Positions 27,340 through 37,001 are shown, counted from the first letter of the stretch. The stretch: 64,000 bases of DNA from Cohnella hashimotonis (GCF_030014955.1 NZ_JAGRPV010000001.1:6014001-6078000), one strand, 5' to 3'. Notes: a model not told the origin generated them from the sequence alone. Program-made: numbers and translations.

Positions 27340-28965
27340 TTACATCGATTGGTGCTTCTTCCGATAATCCTGCGGCGTCACGCCCGCAATCTTGCGGAAC
27401 AGCTTGGCAAAATACGAGAAATGCAAATAGCCCAGCCCTTCGGCTATGTTGCTGATCTTGTCGTTCGTCTCGGTGAGCAGCCGCTTGGCGCGCTCGATCT
27501 TCGCCTGGGCGATGTAGTCGGTGAGCGACATGCCCGTCTCCTTGCGGAACAGGCGCGACAGATAAGCCGGATTGCGATAGACGGCTCTCGCAATCTCTTC
27601 GCGTCCGAGCTCCTCGCTCAGATGCTCCTGGACGTAGCTCTGGATCTTGGCAATGACCGCGGATGCGTCCCGCTGCCGATCGAGCAGCGCCGCATTCGTC
27701 TTGGCGAGCAGCCGCAGCGCCCAGGCCGTCATGCCGTCCGGCGTCCTCGCCGCGAGGCCTTCGGCCAGCTCCTGCTGCGAGAGCAGCTCGCCGGCCGGTA
27801 CGCCGCGCCGCAGCGCGGACTGATAGAGCATGTGGACATAGCCGTAGTAGAACAGCTCCAGGCTCTCGCGCCCTGCCCCCTCTTCCTTCATCCGGCGCAG
27901 CGCGTCCGATATCGCCGCTTCCAGCTCCGCCACGCTGCCGCCGTCCAGCAATATGCTCCACTCCATGAACGGCGGCAGCGTCTGGCCGCTGACCGCCATC
28001 ACCGCAGCGGCGGCGCTGCCCGCATGTCCCGCGCCGTTCGACGCGTCTATGACCGACGCCGGCTGCGCCACGTTGGCGCGCTCCACTCTGGAGAGGCGCT
28101 CCAGCTCCGCGGCCAGCGCTTGCGGCGCCGCCGGTTCGCCCACGTAGCAGGACACCGTGCAGTGGAAATATTCCCGGCAAGCCCGTATGTACTCGCTGCA
28201 TCGCTGCAGCACCTCGCCGCGCGCCTCGTTCGCCTTATACAACAGCACAAGACTCTGCTGGGCGCGATCCTGCAGAGCGGCCCCCGCGCCTTCGGCGCCG
28301 ACGATAATCTCGGCCGCGGCTTTGCGAAGCGCGTATTCCATGATGCGCTCGTCGCGTCCGTCGAGGCCGACGTCCCACTGTTCGACGCTTAGCAGCACCG
28401 GCAGTACGGGATCGCCGGCAGAGAGCGGGATGTCGTACGTCGCGTACTCCCGCGACAGCCGGTCCGGCGATGCCGGCAGCCCTGCCGCCAGCGCCTCCTG
28501 CCAGAACCGCTCCACCAGGATCGGGAGCTGGTTCGTCCATTGGCGGCGGTACGTCTCAAGCGTCTCCTCGAATGCCTGCTGCGCCCGGCGCTCTTCGATC
28601 TCCGCGACTGCCCGCCGTACGATTTCCTTCAGCGCGTCATGGTCGACGGGCTTAAGCACGTATTCGAAGCAGCCGTGGCGCATCGCCTCCTGCGCATACT
28701 CGAAGCGGGCGTGTCCGGTCAGGAAAATCGTCAGCGTAGCGGGACACGCCTCTTTGATAAACCGCAGCAGCTCCATGCCGCTCGCGCCGGGCATCTCGAT
28801 GTCCGAGATGACCAGGTCCACCTGATTCGCCTCGAGCTGCCGCCGCGCTTCGGGAACGCTGTCGGCCTCCAGAATGCGGGCGATCGGCAGATCCCCCCAC
28901 TCGATCCCCTGCGTGATTCCTTTGAGCGCATAGATCTCATCGTCCACCACCAGCATCGTTACCAT
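27340..28965 (-). CDS. YesN-type response regulator with AraC output (third cassette)
   Basis: This 541-residue protein has an N-terminal receiver (MLVVDDEIYAL; Asp in LVISDIEMPG; Lys in YVLKPVD). A middle region of some 300 residues, rich in Ala and Glu, follows. The AraC double helix-turn-helix is at the C-terminus (LGREEIARAVYRNPAYLSRL; IAEGLGYLHFSYFAKLFR). The AGGAGG site lies 7 nt before the ATG. It sits between its kinase and the transporter genes. Confidence 0.92.
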   Translation of the reverse strand: MVTMLVVDDEIYALKGITQGIEWGDLPIARILEADSVPEARRQLEANQVDLVISDIEMPGASGMELLRFIKEACPATLTIFLTGHARFEYAQEAMRHGCFEYVLKPVDHDALKEIVRRAVAEIEERRAQQAFEETLETYRRQWTNQLPILVERFWQEALAAGLPASPDRLSREYATYDIPLSAGDPVLPVLLSVEQWDVGLDGRDERIMEYALRKAAAEIIVGAEGAGAALQDRAQQSLVLLYKANEARGEVLQRCSEYIRACREYFHCTVSCYVGEPAAPQALAAELERLSRVERANVAQPASVIDASNGAGHAGSAAAAVMAVSGQTLPPFMEWSILLDGGSVAELEAAISDALRRMKEEGAGRESLELFYYGYVHMLYQSALRRGVPAGELLSQQELAEGLAARTPDGMTAWALRLLAKTNAALLDRQRDASAVIAKIQSYVQEHLSEELGREEIARAVYRNPAYLSRLFRKETGMSLTDYIAQAKIERAKRLLTETNDKISNIAEGLGYLHFSYFAKLFRKIAGVTPQDYRKKHQSM

Positions 28966-29036
28966 TGCGCTTCCTCCTTCGTTTCTCGATTCCAGCGCCG
29001 ACCGCGCGTCTTTCCTTTTCCAATGTCCGCTTCGTT

Positions 29037-30857
29037 CTAACCCGTTCCTTCTTCGCCGATGCCTTCCTCTATCGCGTCATCCCCGGCCGAAGCCGCCGCT
29101 CCCTTGTAAGGCAGCCGGATCGTCACGACCGCGCCGCCTTCCGGCGCGTTGGCAAATGCGATGCCCCGCTCGTCTCCGTACAGCATCCGATAGCGCCGCA
29201 AAATATTCCAGATGCCGAGATGCTCCTCGCCCGTCCCCTCCGCGTAAGCGCCTGTAGCCAGTTCGGCGAGCATATCCGCAGGAAACCCTGCACCATTGTC
29301 CCGAATCAGCAGCAGCATGTGCGCCTCCGGATCTGCGGCATCCGCCTCTGTCTCGATCAAAATGCGGAACATCGTGCCGTCCGGCACCTTTTTCCCGAAC
29401 CCGTGAATGACCGAATTTTCCACGAAGGGCTGCACCATGAGCGGCGACAGCTCGCAGCGAAGATGCTCCGGCTGCACGCGCACGTCGTAATCGAGCTTGC
29501 CCGCGTAGCGGATCTTCTGAATCTCCAGGTAGTGGCCGATATGGCGCAGCTCGTCCGCAAGCCGCACCGTCTGCCGATGGCTCTGCATGAGAAAACGGAA
29601 ATAATCCGCCAGATGCAGCGATAGCTTTTGCACCGACTTGAAGTCCTTGAGCGCGGCCAGATTGTAGACGATATTGAGGCTGTTCATGTAAAAATGCGGG
29701 TTGATCTGCACCTGCAAATGCTTGTATTCCGCCTTCTGCACACGAAGCTGCTCCTCGTAGACGTCAATCTTCAGCTTCTCGATCTGTCCGGCCATATTGT
29801 TGAACGTGCCCGACATGAACGCGAACTCGCTGCTCTGATCGGTCGGCAGGCGGATGTCGAAGCGTCCCTGCCCGAGCTTGCGCATCCCCCGGATGAGATC
29901 GACCAGCGGCTTGAACATGATGCGCTGCAGGAACACAAGGTAGATCATAAGCAGCAGCGCCACGAGCAGCGGGATCCAGTAATAGAGCACCTTTTGGAAA
30001 AAGGGGAGGTTCTGCAAAATGAAGTCCTCTCGCATCACGATCGCGTAGACGACGTCGACCTGGTCGGAGGCCCGAGACAACACAAGATACGATTTTCCGT
30101 CCTGCTTCACGATCCCGTAATCCCCTGCGCGCGACACGATCGCCTGACGGAAAACGTTATCATTCATCAGCGTCGAATCGCTGTCCGCGAGCAGCTCGCC
30201 CTTGTTGTTCAGCAGAAACGTCCCGCCGTCCGGACCGACGTCGAAGCCTTCGAGCACACGCAGCAAGCTGCGGTCCCGCACAAGCACGCCCGCGTAGACA
30301 TCGAGCCCGAGGTCGTACGTCCACATCAGATACTGCGAATCCTCGGCGGCGCCGATGATCATCGGCGTCCATTCGCCGGCGTCCGGCTGCAGGCGACCCG
30401 TGCCCCGCAAGTAATTGCGCGACCAGCCGAGCAGCACGTCCTTTTTGTCGTTGTAGGTGCTGTTGTCCTGCGTTACGTAATAAAGATCGTCGGCCTTCCG
30501 GTCGAAAATGAAAATCGTGTCCATCATGCCGTAGTAAATGCCGCTGGAGTCGCGCACGAACTGGTTCAGCAGCCGGATCTTCGCCAGCATGAAGTCGCTG
30601 TCGGCGGCGGTCAGCGCCTGTATGAGCGGCACGTCGGGATTGCTCTCGAGGCGGTTGAGATACACCATGTACTCGTGAAGGATATTGTCGTTCTGCTTGA
30701 TGTTGGTCTGGAGCAGATTGTCGTAGTGGGCGGAGATTTGCTGGCGGACGACCTTCATCGCGTAAAGGTTGTTATAGATCAGGAAGACGACCATGGGAGC
30801 GATTACAACAAAAAAGCCGAAGACGATCTTGAACCGTACGGAATGCCAGATGCGCAT
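29037..30857 (-). CDS. YesM-type sensor histidine kinase (third cassette)
   Basis: This is a membrane kinase of about 606 residues. It has an N-terminal segment IVFGFFVVIAPMVVFLIYN, an external sensor, and a second segment LLVALLLMIYLVFLQ. A HAMP region follows. The His is in QINPHFYMNSLNIV, and the ATPase domain has QPFVENSVIHG, DNGAGF and EEHLGIWNI. The ATG at 30857 (MRIWHSV) has GGGAGAGA upstream. The longer frame to 30971 lacks a ribosome site. It is the first gene of the third cassette. Confidence 0.92.
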   Translation of the reverse strand: MRIWHSVRFKIVFGFFVVIAPMVVFLIYNNLYAMKVVRQQISAHYDNLLQTNIKQNDNILHEYMVYLNRLESNPDVPLIQALTAADSDFMLAKIRLLNQFVRDSSGIYYGMMDTIFIFDRKADDLYYVTQDNSTYNDKKDVLLGWSRNYLRGTGRLQPDAGEWTPMIIGAAEDSQYLMWTYDLGLDVYAGVLVRDRSLLRVLEGFDVGPDGGTFLLNNKGELLADSDSTLMNDNVFRQAIVSRAGDYGIVKQDGKSYLVLSRASDQVDVVYAIVMREDFILQNLPFFQKVLYYWIPLLVALLLMIYLVFLQRIMFKPLVDLIRGMRKLGQGRFDIRLPTDQSSEFAFMSGTFNNMAGQIEKLKIDVYEEQLRVQKAEYKHLQVQINPHFYMNSLNIVYNLAALKDFKSVQKLSLHLADYFRFLMQSHRQTVRLADELRHIGHYLEIQKIRYAGKLDYDVRVQPEHLRCELSPLMVQPFVENSVIHGFGKKVPDGTMFRILIETEADAADPEAHMLLLIRDNGAGFPADMLAELATGAYAEGTGEEHLGIWNILRRYRMLYGDERGIAFANAPEGGAVVTIRLPYKGAAASAGDDAIEEGIGEEGTG

Positions 30858-30991
30858 GGATGTCTCTCCCCGGACCGACGCGTTTGTTACTAGCATAACC
30901 GCCGTCCGGCAGTACGGCAATGCCAAATATGTAAATGATGGGCAGCCATTGTCGCCCCATGTTGGCCGCAAATTAGCGCTTGCACGAGCCG

Positions 30992-31020
30992 CAAATTAAA
31001 GAAAGGGCTGTCCGTCAGCC
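30992..31020 (-). terminator. Probable terminator after the YerC-type gene
   Basis: GGCTG (31006-31010) and CAGCC (31016-31020) form a short stem followed on the minus strand by CTTTCTTT. It lies 95 nt past the YerC-type stop codon and upstream of the third kinase. Confidence 0.5.
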
Positions 31021-31114
31021 GCCCTCCGGCGCTGTGCGAACACCCCTGCTCCTATCCATCGGTCATTCTATACGTGCTCCGCAAAGCCCCTGGAACGGAA
31101 GCTCTCCGGACAAG

Positions 31115-31456
31115 CTAGACTTGCTCAATCTCCGTCGCTTGCTCCGCATCGTCGGCTGTCTTGCCGAAGCGGCCCAGACGGTCCAGCGTCAACTTGTAGC
31201 CGTCGTTGCCGTAGTTCAGACACCGCTTCACGCGGGAGATGGTCGCCGTGCTGGCTCCGGTCTCCGCTTCGATCTGGTTGTACGTCTGACCCTTGCCGAG
31301 CATCCGCGCGACCTCGAGTCGCTGGGACAGCGACTGAATCTCGTTGACCGTACACAGATCGTCGAAGAAAACGTAGCATTCCTCCACGGACTTCAGTGTC
31401 AGAATCGCTTCGAACAATTGGTCGATCGACTTGTCATTCAGCTTCTTCAGCTGCAT
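31115..31456 (-). CDS. yerC: YerC/YecD-type TrpR-family DNA-binding protein
   Basis: This is a small cytoplasmic protein of 113 residues with the TrpR-like helix-turn-helix. The family blocks are LCTVNEIQSLSQRLEVARML and GKGQTYNQIEAETGASTATI, followed by SRVKRCLNYGNDGY. Proteins of this family are common in Bacilli and bind DNA, but the regulon is not well defined. The ATG has GAGGTG about 7 nt upstream. It is transcribed alone from a good SigA promoter (31525-31553). Its product is unrelated to the sugar cassettes beside it. Confidence 0.88.
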   Translation of the reverse strand: MQLKKLNDKSIDQLFEAILTLKSVEECYVFFDDLCTVNEIQSLSQRLEVARMLGKGQTYNQIEAETGASTATISRVKRCLNYGNDGYKLTLDRLGRFGKTADDAEQATEIEQV

Positions 31457-31524
31457 TCGGGCACACCTCAGTTTCTAACGAGTAGCTCCGTTACGTGAAC
31501 GGAACATGAATAGCGGTTCACTCT

Positions 31525-31553
31525 ATTGTACTGCGTTTAGGTAAGCAGTTCAA
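31525..31553 (-). promoter_or_regulatory. SigA promoter of the YerC-type gene
   Basis: On the minus strand, TTGAAC (31553-31548), a 17-nt spacer and TACAAT (31530-31525). Just downstream, GTTCAC/GTGAAC arms (31495-31500 and 31516-31521) form an inverted repeat that could be an operator. From 31554 to 31744 I see nothing else. Confidence 0.7.
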
Positions 31554-31744
31554 CCTGCAACGTATTCGCGCTTTACAGAGCTAAAATCGGGCGGGAGCCG
31601 CAAATTTAAGCGCCTGGGCGGGCATTCGTCCATTCGGCGCCGGGCCATCGCACATATGTTGTATCATCGGACGCCGCCATAGGTTGATCCTGCCCTGCGG
31701 CATGGGCGGGCGCGGCGATTCAGAGCAAAGAAGGAAGTGATGGC

Positions 31745-32332
31745 ATGAACCGCATACCGTCTTCGTACAATCGCAACTGGACCGGCGGTCCTGGCGGCTT
31801 ACCCGTGCAAGGCGGCGGAGCCGGCCTCGATGCTTTCGGCGGGCTCGGCGGGTTTGGCGGCGCAGGCGCTGCCGGCGGCGGGCTCGGCGCGGGTGCCGGC
31901 GGCGGCGGCTTTCCCGGGCTCGGAGGCGGCGCTCCCGTCTCCGGACCGCCGGCGCTCTTCGGCGGCGCGCCTATTCAGGCCGCGGCGCAGGCAGCCGCGC
32001 CGGCCGCGAAGGGCGGCGGGCTCAGCGCGCTGCTGAACGCGGGCAACCTGGAGAGCGTCAAGGGCTTTATCGACAAGATGGGCGGCATCGAGGGCCTGAT
32101 CAGCAACATCGGCAAGATCCAGAAGATTATGTCCTCCGTCCAGCAGATCGCGCCGCTTATCAAGATTTTCACGTCCAAAGGCAAAAAGTCCGCCGAGGCG
32201 GACGACGAGGATTATGCCCCGCGCCCGCGTCGCCGCAGGCGCAGACGGTCGCGCCGGCGCACCGGCAGCAGCAGCCGCAGACGACGCACGGGCAGCGGCG
32301 CGCGGCGGAGGGCGGGCGGCCGGCGACGGTGA
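31745..32332 (+). CDS. Gly-rich protein with hydrophobic core and Arg-rich tail, function unknown
   Basis: This 195-residue protein has three distinct parts. Residues 1-90 are almost all Gly, Ala, Pro and Leu. Residues 95-145 form one amphipathic helical block (VKGFIDKMGGIEGLISNIGK, then IMSSVQQIAPLIKIF). Residues 155-195 are dominated by Arg (RPRRRRRRRSRRR). The layout recalls small coat-associated or YqfQ-like proteins of spore formers, but I do not recognise a family with confidence. The basic tail could bind nucleic acid or polyanionic wall polymer. AAGGA lies about 13 nt before the ATG. Confidence 0.7.
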   Translation: MNRIPSSYNRNWTGGPGGLPVQGGGAGLDAFGGLGGFGGAGAAGGGLGAGAGGGGFPGLGGGAPVSGPPALFGGAPIQAAAQAAAPAAKGGGLSALLNAGNLESVKGFIDKMGGIEGLISNIGKIQKIMSSVQQIAPLIKIFTSKGKKSAEADDEDYAPRPRRRRRRRSRRRTGSSSRRRRTGSGARRRAGGRRR

Positions 32333-32457
32333 GTTAGACCGCGGGCGGGGTGCAGCGGGGGACGGACGAGGAAGATGGCGGGCAAGGCGGATGGCAGATG
32401 GTGGATGGCTGACGAGGCTGCGGGTGGCGAGTCCATATTGCTCGGTTACGGACACAG

Positions 32458-32838
32458 GAGCCGCTATTTTTCGTCGCCAGCCCCATTTCGCTCGGTTGCG
32501 GACTCAGGATCCGCTAATCCGTTGCCGAAGCTGATTTTCCGCCGCCCAAACACCGAATAGCGGATCCTTGTCCGCTGAGCAGCCAATTGTGCGGCGTTTA
32601 AGCAAAATAGCGGCCCTGGTGTCCATTCGATTCGCACGCGCCGTTTGCGCCGCTACGAATGGACCTAGGAGCCGCTATTTCCGTCATCAAGCCCATCTGA
32701 CTCGATTCCGGACAAAGGATCCGCTATTCCGCCACCGAAGCTGCTTTTCCGCCGCCCAAACGCCGAATAGCGGATCTTGTGTCCGATGAGCAGCCAATTG
32801 TGCGGCATTTAATCAAAATAGCGGTCCTGGTGTCCGAC
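32458..32838. repeat. Eight-copy noncoding core array, orientation patterned in pairs
   Basis: A core close to AATAGCGGMTCCTGTGTCCG occurs eight times. The TAGCGG (or CCGCTA) positions are 32461, 32511 (reverse), 32558, 32608 (forward), 32672, 32721 (reverse), 32768, 32819 (forward). The spacings are 50, 47, 50, 64, 49, 47 and 51. The block is also a tandem duplication of a unit of about 170 nt (32458-32627 and 32669-32838), and each unit can fold as nested inverted repeats. It lies in the 565-nt gap between two genes and has no coding signal. Confidence 0.85.
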
Positions 32839-32897
32839 AGAATGCGCACAGTGCGAAAGCGAGGCCCGATTTCAAGACCTAGGTCTTCGCTGTTTTA

Positions 32898-35800
32898 CTA
32901 TGTTAACTGAAGCGTCTTTAATGTCCTGAACAGCAGTTCCGCAGCCTCTCCCCGAGTTGTAGCTTTTGAAGCCTTAACGGGGAATGCGTCTTGTTTGTTC
33001 ATAATGCCTGCGCGCAGAAGAGCGTCCGCAGCCTTAGAGGACCATGAGGAATATCCGGCATCGACATTAAACGCTTGCAGCTCTACGTTTTCTTGCGTCT
33101 TTAAACCGCCATACAACAAGCTTTGATACAAAATAGACACCCACTCCTGCTGGGTAATCGTCTGGTTCGGACGGAAACTTCCGTCCTCGTAACCTTTGAG
33201 AATCCCGGCCTTGGCAGCCGCCCCGACGGCCTCCGCATACCAGGCGCCGGAAGGCGTGTCCTTAAAGGCCGCTGCTTCTCCGCTCGGCACGATCCCAAGA
33301 GCCCTCGTGATTAACGCTGCAGCTTCCGCACGCGTCACCGATCCCTCCGGCTTAAAAGTACCGTTTTGATAACCGTTTATTACGAATCGCGTTGCCATCT
33401 TATCGATCGACGGCTTCGCGAAGTAGCCTTCTTTAACGTCGTTGAAACTTGCGGTGTGAGCAACAAGAAAATATTCCGAATTACCTTTACGATAGAGCGT
33501 TGCCTTGATGCCATTTGCGTTCGATTCGAATTTTGCTGGCACGGATACTAATTTCCCTGTCTTTTCGTCCAAGGTGACTGCGGCGAGGGATGCAATCGGC
33601 TGATTTGGTTTAGAGAATGAGATGATATGCCCCACGTATGCCGAAGCTTCCTTAATCTCGGTGGGTACGCCCCCCAATTCGACGAACATTTTAAATTCAT
33701 ACCGCGGCGTAACTTGCTGTACGCTGCGGCCATCGACAATTACCGGGTTGGCCGGGGGAGTGTCTGACAACCGCCGTACGTTCATTACGTATTTAGCGTC
33801 GGCAGTCTGCGCATACCCCGATGCCGTAAAAGCTGCTGCAGGCAGTACGAATCCGCCTATTGCAGATTCCATGCGGATAACGACATTTTCATCCTTCAAT
33901 CTAATTTTATTCAATTGATAGCCAGTTAGCGTCAGTTGATACTCTGTCGCTGTTTCGGGGATCGGCAGACTCAACTCGTGCTTGGAATCATCCCATTTTT
34001 CCAGGCTAGCATCAAGCAGCTTATCGTCGACCGTCGCGGAAATAATCGTCTCTCCGGCTGCACTTTTAGCGGTAACCGCCACTACAGGAGTCGAGCCGGG
34101 TTCCCCATCTTTGCCGCCGGATGAACCTCCGCCGCCAATGCCACCCCCTATGCCTCCGCCGATACCTCCGGAGCCTCCGCCTCCACCGCCGGCATTTCCT
34201 CCGCCTGCGTTGCCGCCTCCGCCAGTTCCAGAACCTTCACCGTAATAAACCAGGACATAAAAGCTTTCATGTTTGCCGGGCGTCGTTACGGCAACATACA
34301 AATACGGGACTGCGTTGTCCAGATTCATGCCGCTAAGCGTCACGGAAGAGGACTGGCCAGGCACGGTTCCTTCTCCGTAGAGATTCAAGTAAACGTCGTA
34401 TACTTTCACCTTGTCTCCGGACTTGAGACCATTTACTGTCACGGTATCGGCAGCCCCGCTGGTGTTATTTACATATATGCTGGATTCAGCGGGCTCAAGC
34501 GTCATGCGATCAGGGATAGCTGCGAAGCTGAAACCTGGCGATCCGTATCCGTTACTGTCGCGCAATTGCACTGCAAGGATGAAGGCGCCGTCAGGTATAT
34601 GCGTTCCCGATGGGATGGAAAATTCATAACTGCTCTTGCCCGAAGCGTTTACGATCCCGATGGGTTCGCCAATTACATCGTTCTCCCCGGCAAAGTAGAC
34701 CGCATATTGATCGCCGGACAATTCTCCAGATGCGCCGGCAAAGGTCACTTTGCCTCCGATCGAATCCGGAGAGAGATCGGTGTCCGTAAATGAGACGTTA
34801 TCGGCATAGTACGTATCCGCGTCCCACAGTCGAGTATACGTCGCAGCTTCCTTAAGCTCGACCACATCGCTCACGCCTGATGAAAGTACAGCCGGGATAA
34901 CGCCCATCCACTTCGCTCCCGGTGGAGGCGATGCGGCTAAGCGGTACAATATCGTCCCGTCGGAAGCACGTTGGTAGGTAAATATGTTTGTCCAAGTGTG
35001 CGGATCAATCTCAATGCCGGCTGCGTTATAGTAACGAACGCTGTAACTCACGACGAAATCTCCCAATGGACCCGGAGCAATCCGGATATCTCCCATAATG
35101 CCGCCCGTGCGGTCGTCTTCATCAAAAAAATCCACCGATACTGGCTTAAGGCTGCGATTAAGCTGTTCCTTCATATCGTCTATACTTGCAAACTTCATCA
35201 ACGTATACGAGCGATTGTTGTCGGGCCCGCTTCCCGCATAGAGCAGGATACTGCCATCTTCGCGAAGGACGCCATAACCAGCGACAAATGGAAATACGTA
35301 GGTCGGTTGGAATGAATCCCGATCATATAGGGCGTTCGAAGCAAGAACTACTTCTCCTCTTGCATCGAGCAGAGTTGCGCTATAGTAGCCATTTTTATAT
35401 TGACCGTAAACAAGCTTGATATTGTCTGCTGCAAGTCGACGTGAACCATAATATACGTAATCTCCGTCTACGATGACTTGTCGGGTGCCGTAATCAAAGT
35501 CATCGTCGGACTCTTGAACAACCTGATCGGTTGTCGTATCTATTCTAAATAGTGCGGCTCCAGAAGATTCCGTCTCGCCAAGATACAGCATGCTTGCATT
35601 CTCGTTCAAAGTGAGCCACGGAGTGCTGTAATTTCCCGGTAATGTATGATATACATCCGTAAGAACGCTTAATTGTCCGAACGAGCCGCGATTCGTAAAA
35701 TATGCCTTGCCAGAGCCCGCTGCGACGTCGGCCGTACGCACGCCGACCTCTACCTCAACGATCGGGGCCAAGAAATCGGTCTCTCCTGCCGTATCGATTT

Positions 35801-37001
35801 TTGCGATGTGCGTGGTGCCCCCGAGGCTTACATAGATAATACCGTCGCGGATATCTAAACTGCCCGGCTTTGAACCGATATAACGGTCCCCCGTCACTTG
35901 CATCGTTTGAGCATCAATTTGAACGAGACGGTTTTTCGAAGATGAGACGGCATACAGGTACTTTCCCCCTGCCCCTTCCGCCCAGGTATCGAAGTAGCTA
36001 TCGAACTTGATCCAGTTATCTCCTTTTTCGTAGCCAATCGCGATCGGTGCAGAATCAGCATTGAAGATATGCTTGTAAAGCGTTGTACCAAACCCGCCCA
36101 AGCTGTACAGTGCGTGCTCGCGATCCACTATGCCCGCCGCGGGATTGTATGAGGTGTTGAATAGGGCTGTTTCGATTACTTCCTGACGCGTATATATGCC
36201 TAATGCGGTATAAATGTAACTATCGTCTACGTCCAGAATTCCGGACCACAAAGAAGACACGACTCGTTGATTCGTAACGTCAATGATTGAACTGCCATAA
36301 TAGACGGTCCCTTCGTTGACCAACACTGTGTTTCCGCTTCCCACCTGCTTGTCGTCCATTCTCCACAGGAGCGCACCCGAATCGATATCGATCGATAATA
36401 ATGCGCCTCCAGATATATGCGTCTGTCCGATATAGAGACGGCGATTGGGCGCATCCAAACTTAGCTTCGGATAATAGACCAACTGGTCCAGCGTGATCTC
36501 CGTGATCGAACCGGTGTTTATATTCTGCTTGTACACGGTTTTTATCCAATTATGTCCGCCGGCATAATAAAGATCGCTGCCGTCAACGACAACTTCCCAA
36601 GGTTTAACTTCAGTCTCAATTGGCGTGCCAGCTTCCAACGTGTTCAAATCAACGACAGCGATCAGCGTCGCATCGCTCAGCGCGACGTACAAGCGATCTC
36701 CTTGAACGTACAACCCGCGGGGCGACGAACCGACGACAAGATGTTTGACGATATTCATACTGGATTTATCGATGACAACGACTTGATTGCTGGCTGGAAT
36801 GCTTACGAACACATAACCAAAATCTTCGGCCATCGCCATATTGTCGGAATATCCTCCGAGATCGACACTTCCTGCTTCCTCAAGCTCCGGACTCCGTGCC
36901 GAAGCGGTATTCGGATTCCACAAATCCGCGATCACACCAAACAGCATGCATATCACAAGCAGATAAATCTCCATTTTTTTAAAGTCCCAGCGTTGCAACA
37001 T
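32898..37001 (-). CDS. Giant beta-propeller surface protein with C-terminal SLH repeats
   Basis: This is a 1367-residue exported protein. An N-terminal hydrophobic segment (IYLLVICMLFGVIADLW, then TASARS) is followed by a YncE/NHL-like propeller of over 500 residues (NQVVVIDKSSMNIVKHLVVG; RLYVALSDATLIAVVDL). Beta-sandwich modules and a Gly-rich linker come next (near 935-985, mostly GGGIGG). A further beta domain precedes three SLH repeats at the C-terminus (VINGYQNGTFKPEGSVTR; ILKGYEDGSFRPNQTIT; a degenerate third). It should be displayed on the wall. No catalytic motif was seen. The gene stands alone on the minus strand. Confidence 0.85.
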   Translation of the reverse strand: MLQRWDFKKMEIYLLVICMLFGVIADLWNPNTASARSPELEEAGSVDLGGYSDNMAMAEDFGYVFVSIPASNQVVVIDKSSMNIVKHLVVGSSPRGLYVQGDRLYVALSDATLIAVVDLNTLEAGTPIETEVKPWEVVVDGSDLYYAGGHNWIKTVYKQNINTGSITEITLDQLVYYPKLSLDAPNRRLYIGQTHISGGALLSIDIDSGALLWRMDDKQVGSGNTVLVNEGTVYYGSSIIDVTNQRVVSSLWSGILDVDDSYIYTALGIYTRQEVIETALFNTSYNPAAGIVDREHALYSLGGFGTTLYKHIFNADSAPIAIGYEKGDNWIKFDSYFDTWAEGAGGKYLYAVSSSKNRLVQIDAQTMQVTGDRYIGSKPGSLDIRDGIIYVSLGGTTHIAKIDTAGETDFLAPIVEVEVGVRTADVAAGSGKAYFTNRGSFGQLSVLTDVYHTLPGNYSTPWLTLNENASMLYLGETESSGAALFRIDTTTDQVVQESDDDFDYGTRQVIVDGDYVYYGSRRLAADNIKLVYGQYKNGYYSATLLDARGEVVLASNALYDRDSFQPTYVFPFVAGYGVLREDGSILLYAGSGPDNNRSYTLMKFASIDDMKEQLNRSLKPVSVDFFDEDDRTGGIMGDIRIAPGPLGDFVVSYSVRYYNAAGIEIDPHTWTNIFTYQRASDGTILYRLAASPPPGAKWMGVIPAVLSSGVSDVVELKEAATYTRLWDADTYYADNVSFTDTDLSPDSIGGKVTFAGASGELSGDQYAVYFAGENDVIGEPIGIVNASGKSSYEFSIPSGTHIPDGAFILAVQLRDSNGYGSPGFSFAAIPDRMTLEPAESSIYVNNTSGAADTVTVNGLKSGDKVKVYDVYLNLYGEGTVPGQSSSVTLSGMNLDNAVPYLYVAVTTPGKHESFYVLVYYGEGSGTGGGGNAGGGNAGGGGGGSGGIGGGIGGGIGGGGSSGGKDGEPGSTPVVAVTAKSAAGETIISATVDDKLLDASLEKWDDSKHELSLPIPETATEYQLTLTGYQLNKIRLKDENVVIRMESAIGGFVLPAAAFTASGYAQTADAKYVMNVRRLSDTPPANPVIVDGRSVQQVTPRYEFKMFVELGGVPTEIKEASAYVGHIISFSKPNQPIASLAAVTLDEKTGKLVSVPAKFESNANGIKATLYRKGNSEYFLVAHTASFNDVKEGYFAKPSIDKMATRFVINGYQNGTFKPEGSVTRAEAAALITRALGIVPSGEAAAFKDTPSGAWYAEAVGAAAKAGILKGYEDGSFRPNQTITQQEWVSILYQSLLYGGLKTQENVELQAFNVDAGYSSWSSKAADALLRAGIMNKQDAFPVKASKATTRGEAAELLFRTLKTLQLT

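Noticed and set aside
25271..28201. A single open frame of 976 codons spanning two genes
   Set aside because: Only its last 309 codons, from ATG 26200 after an AGGAGG site, encode a permease. The earlier part is Arg/Ala-rich and antiparallel or out of frame to the well-supported permease and response regulator, as expected in GC-rich DNA.
32874..32887. AAGACCTAGGTCTT palindrome after the propeller-SLH gene as a terminator
   Set aside because: It has no loop and no T run. It may be a binding site but cannot be assigned.
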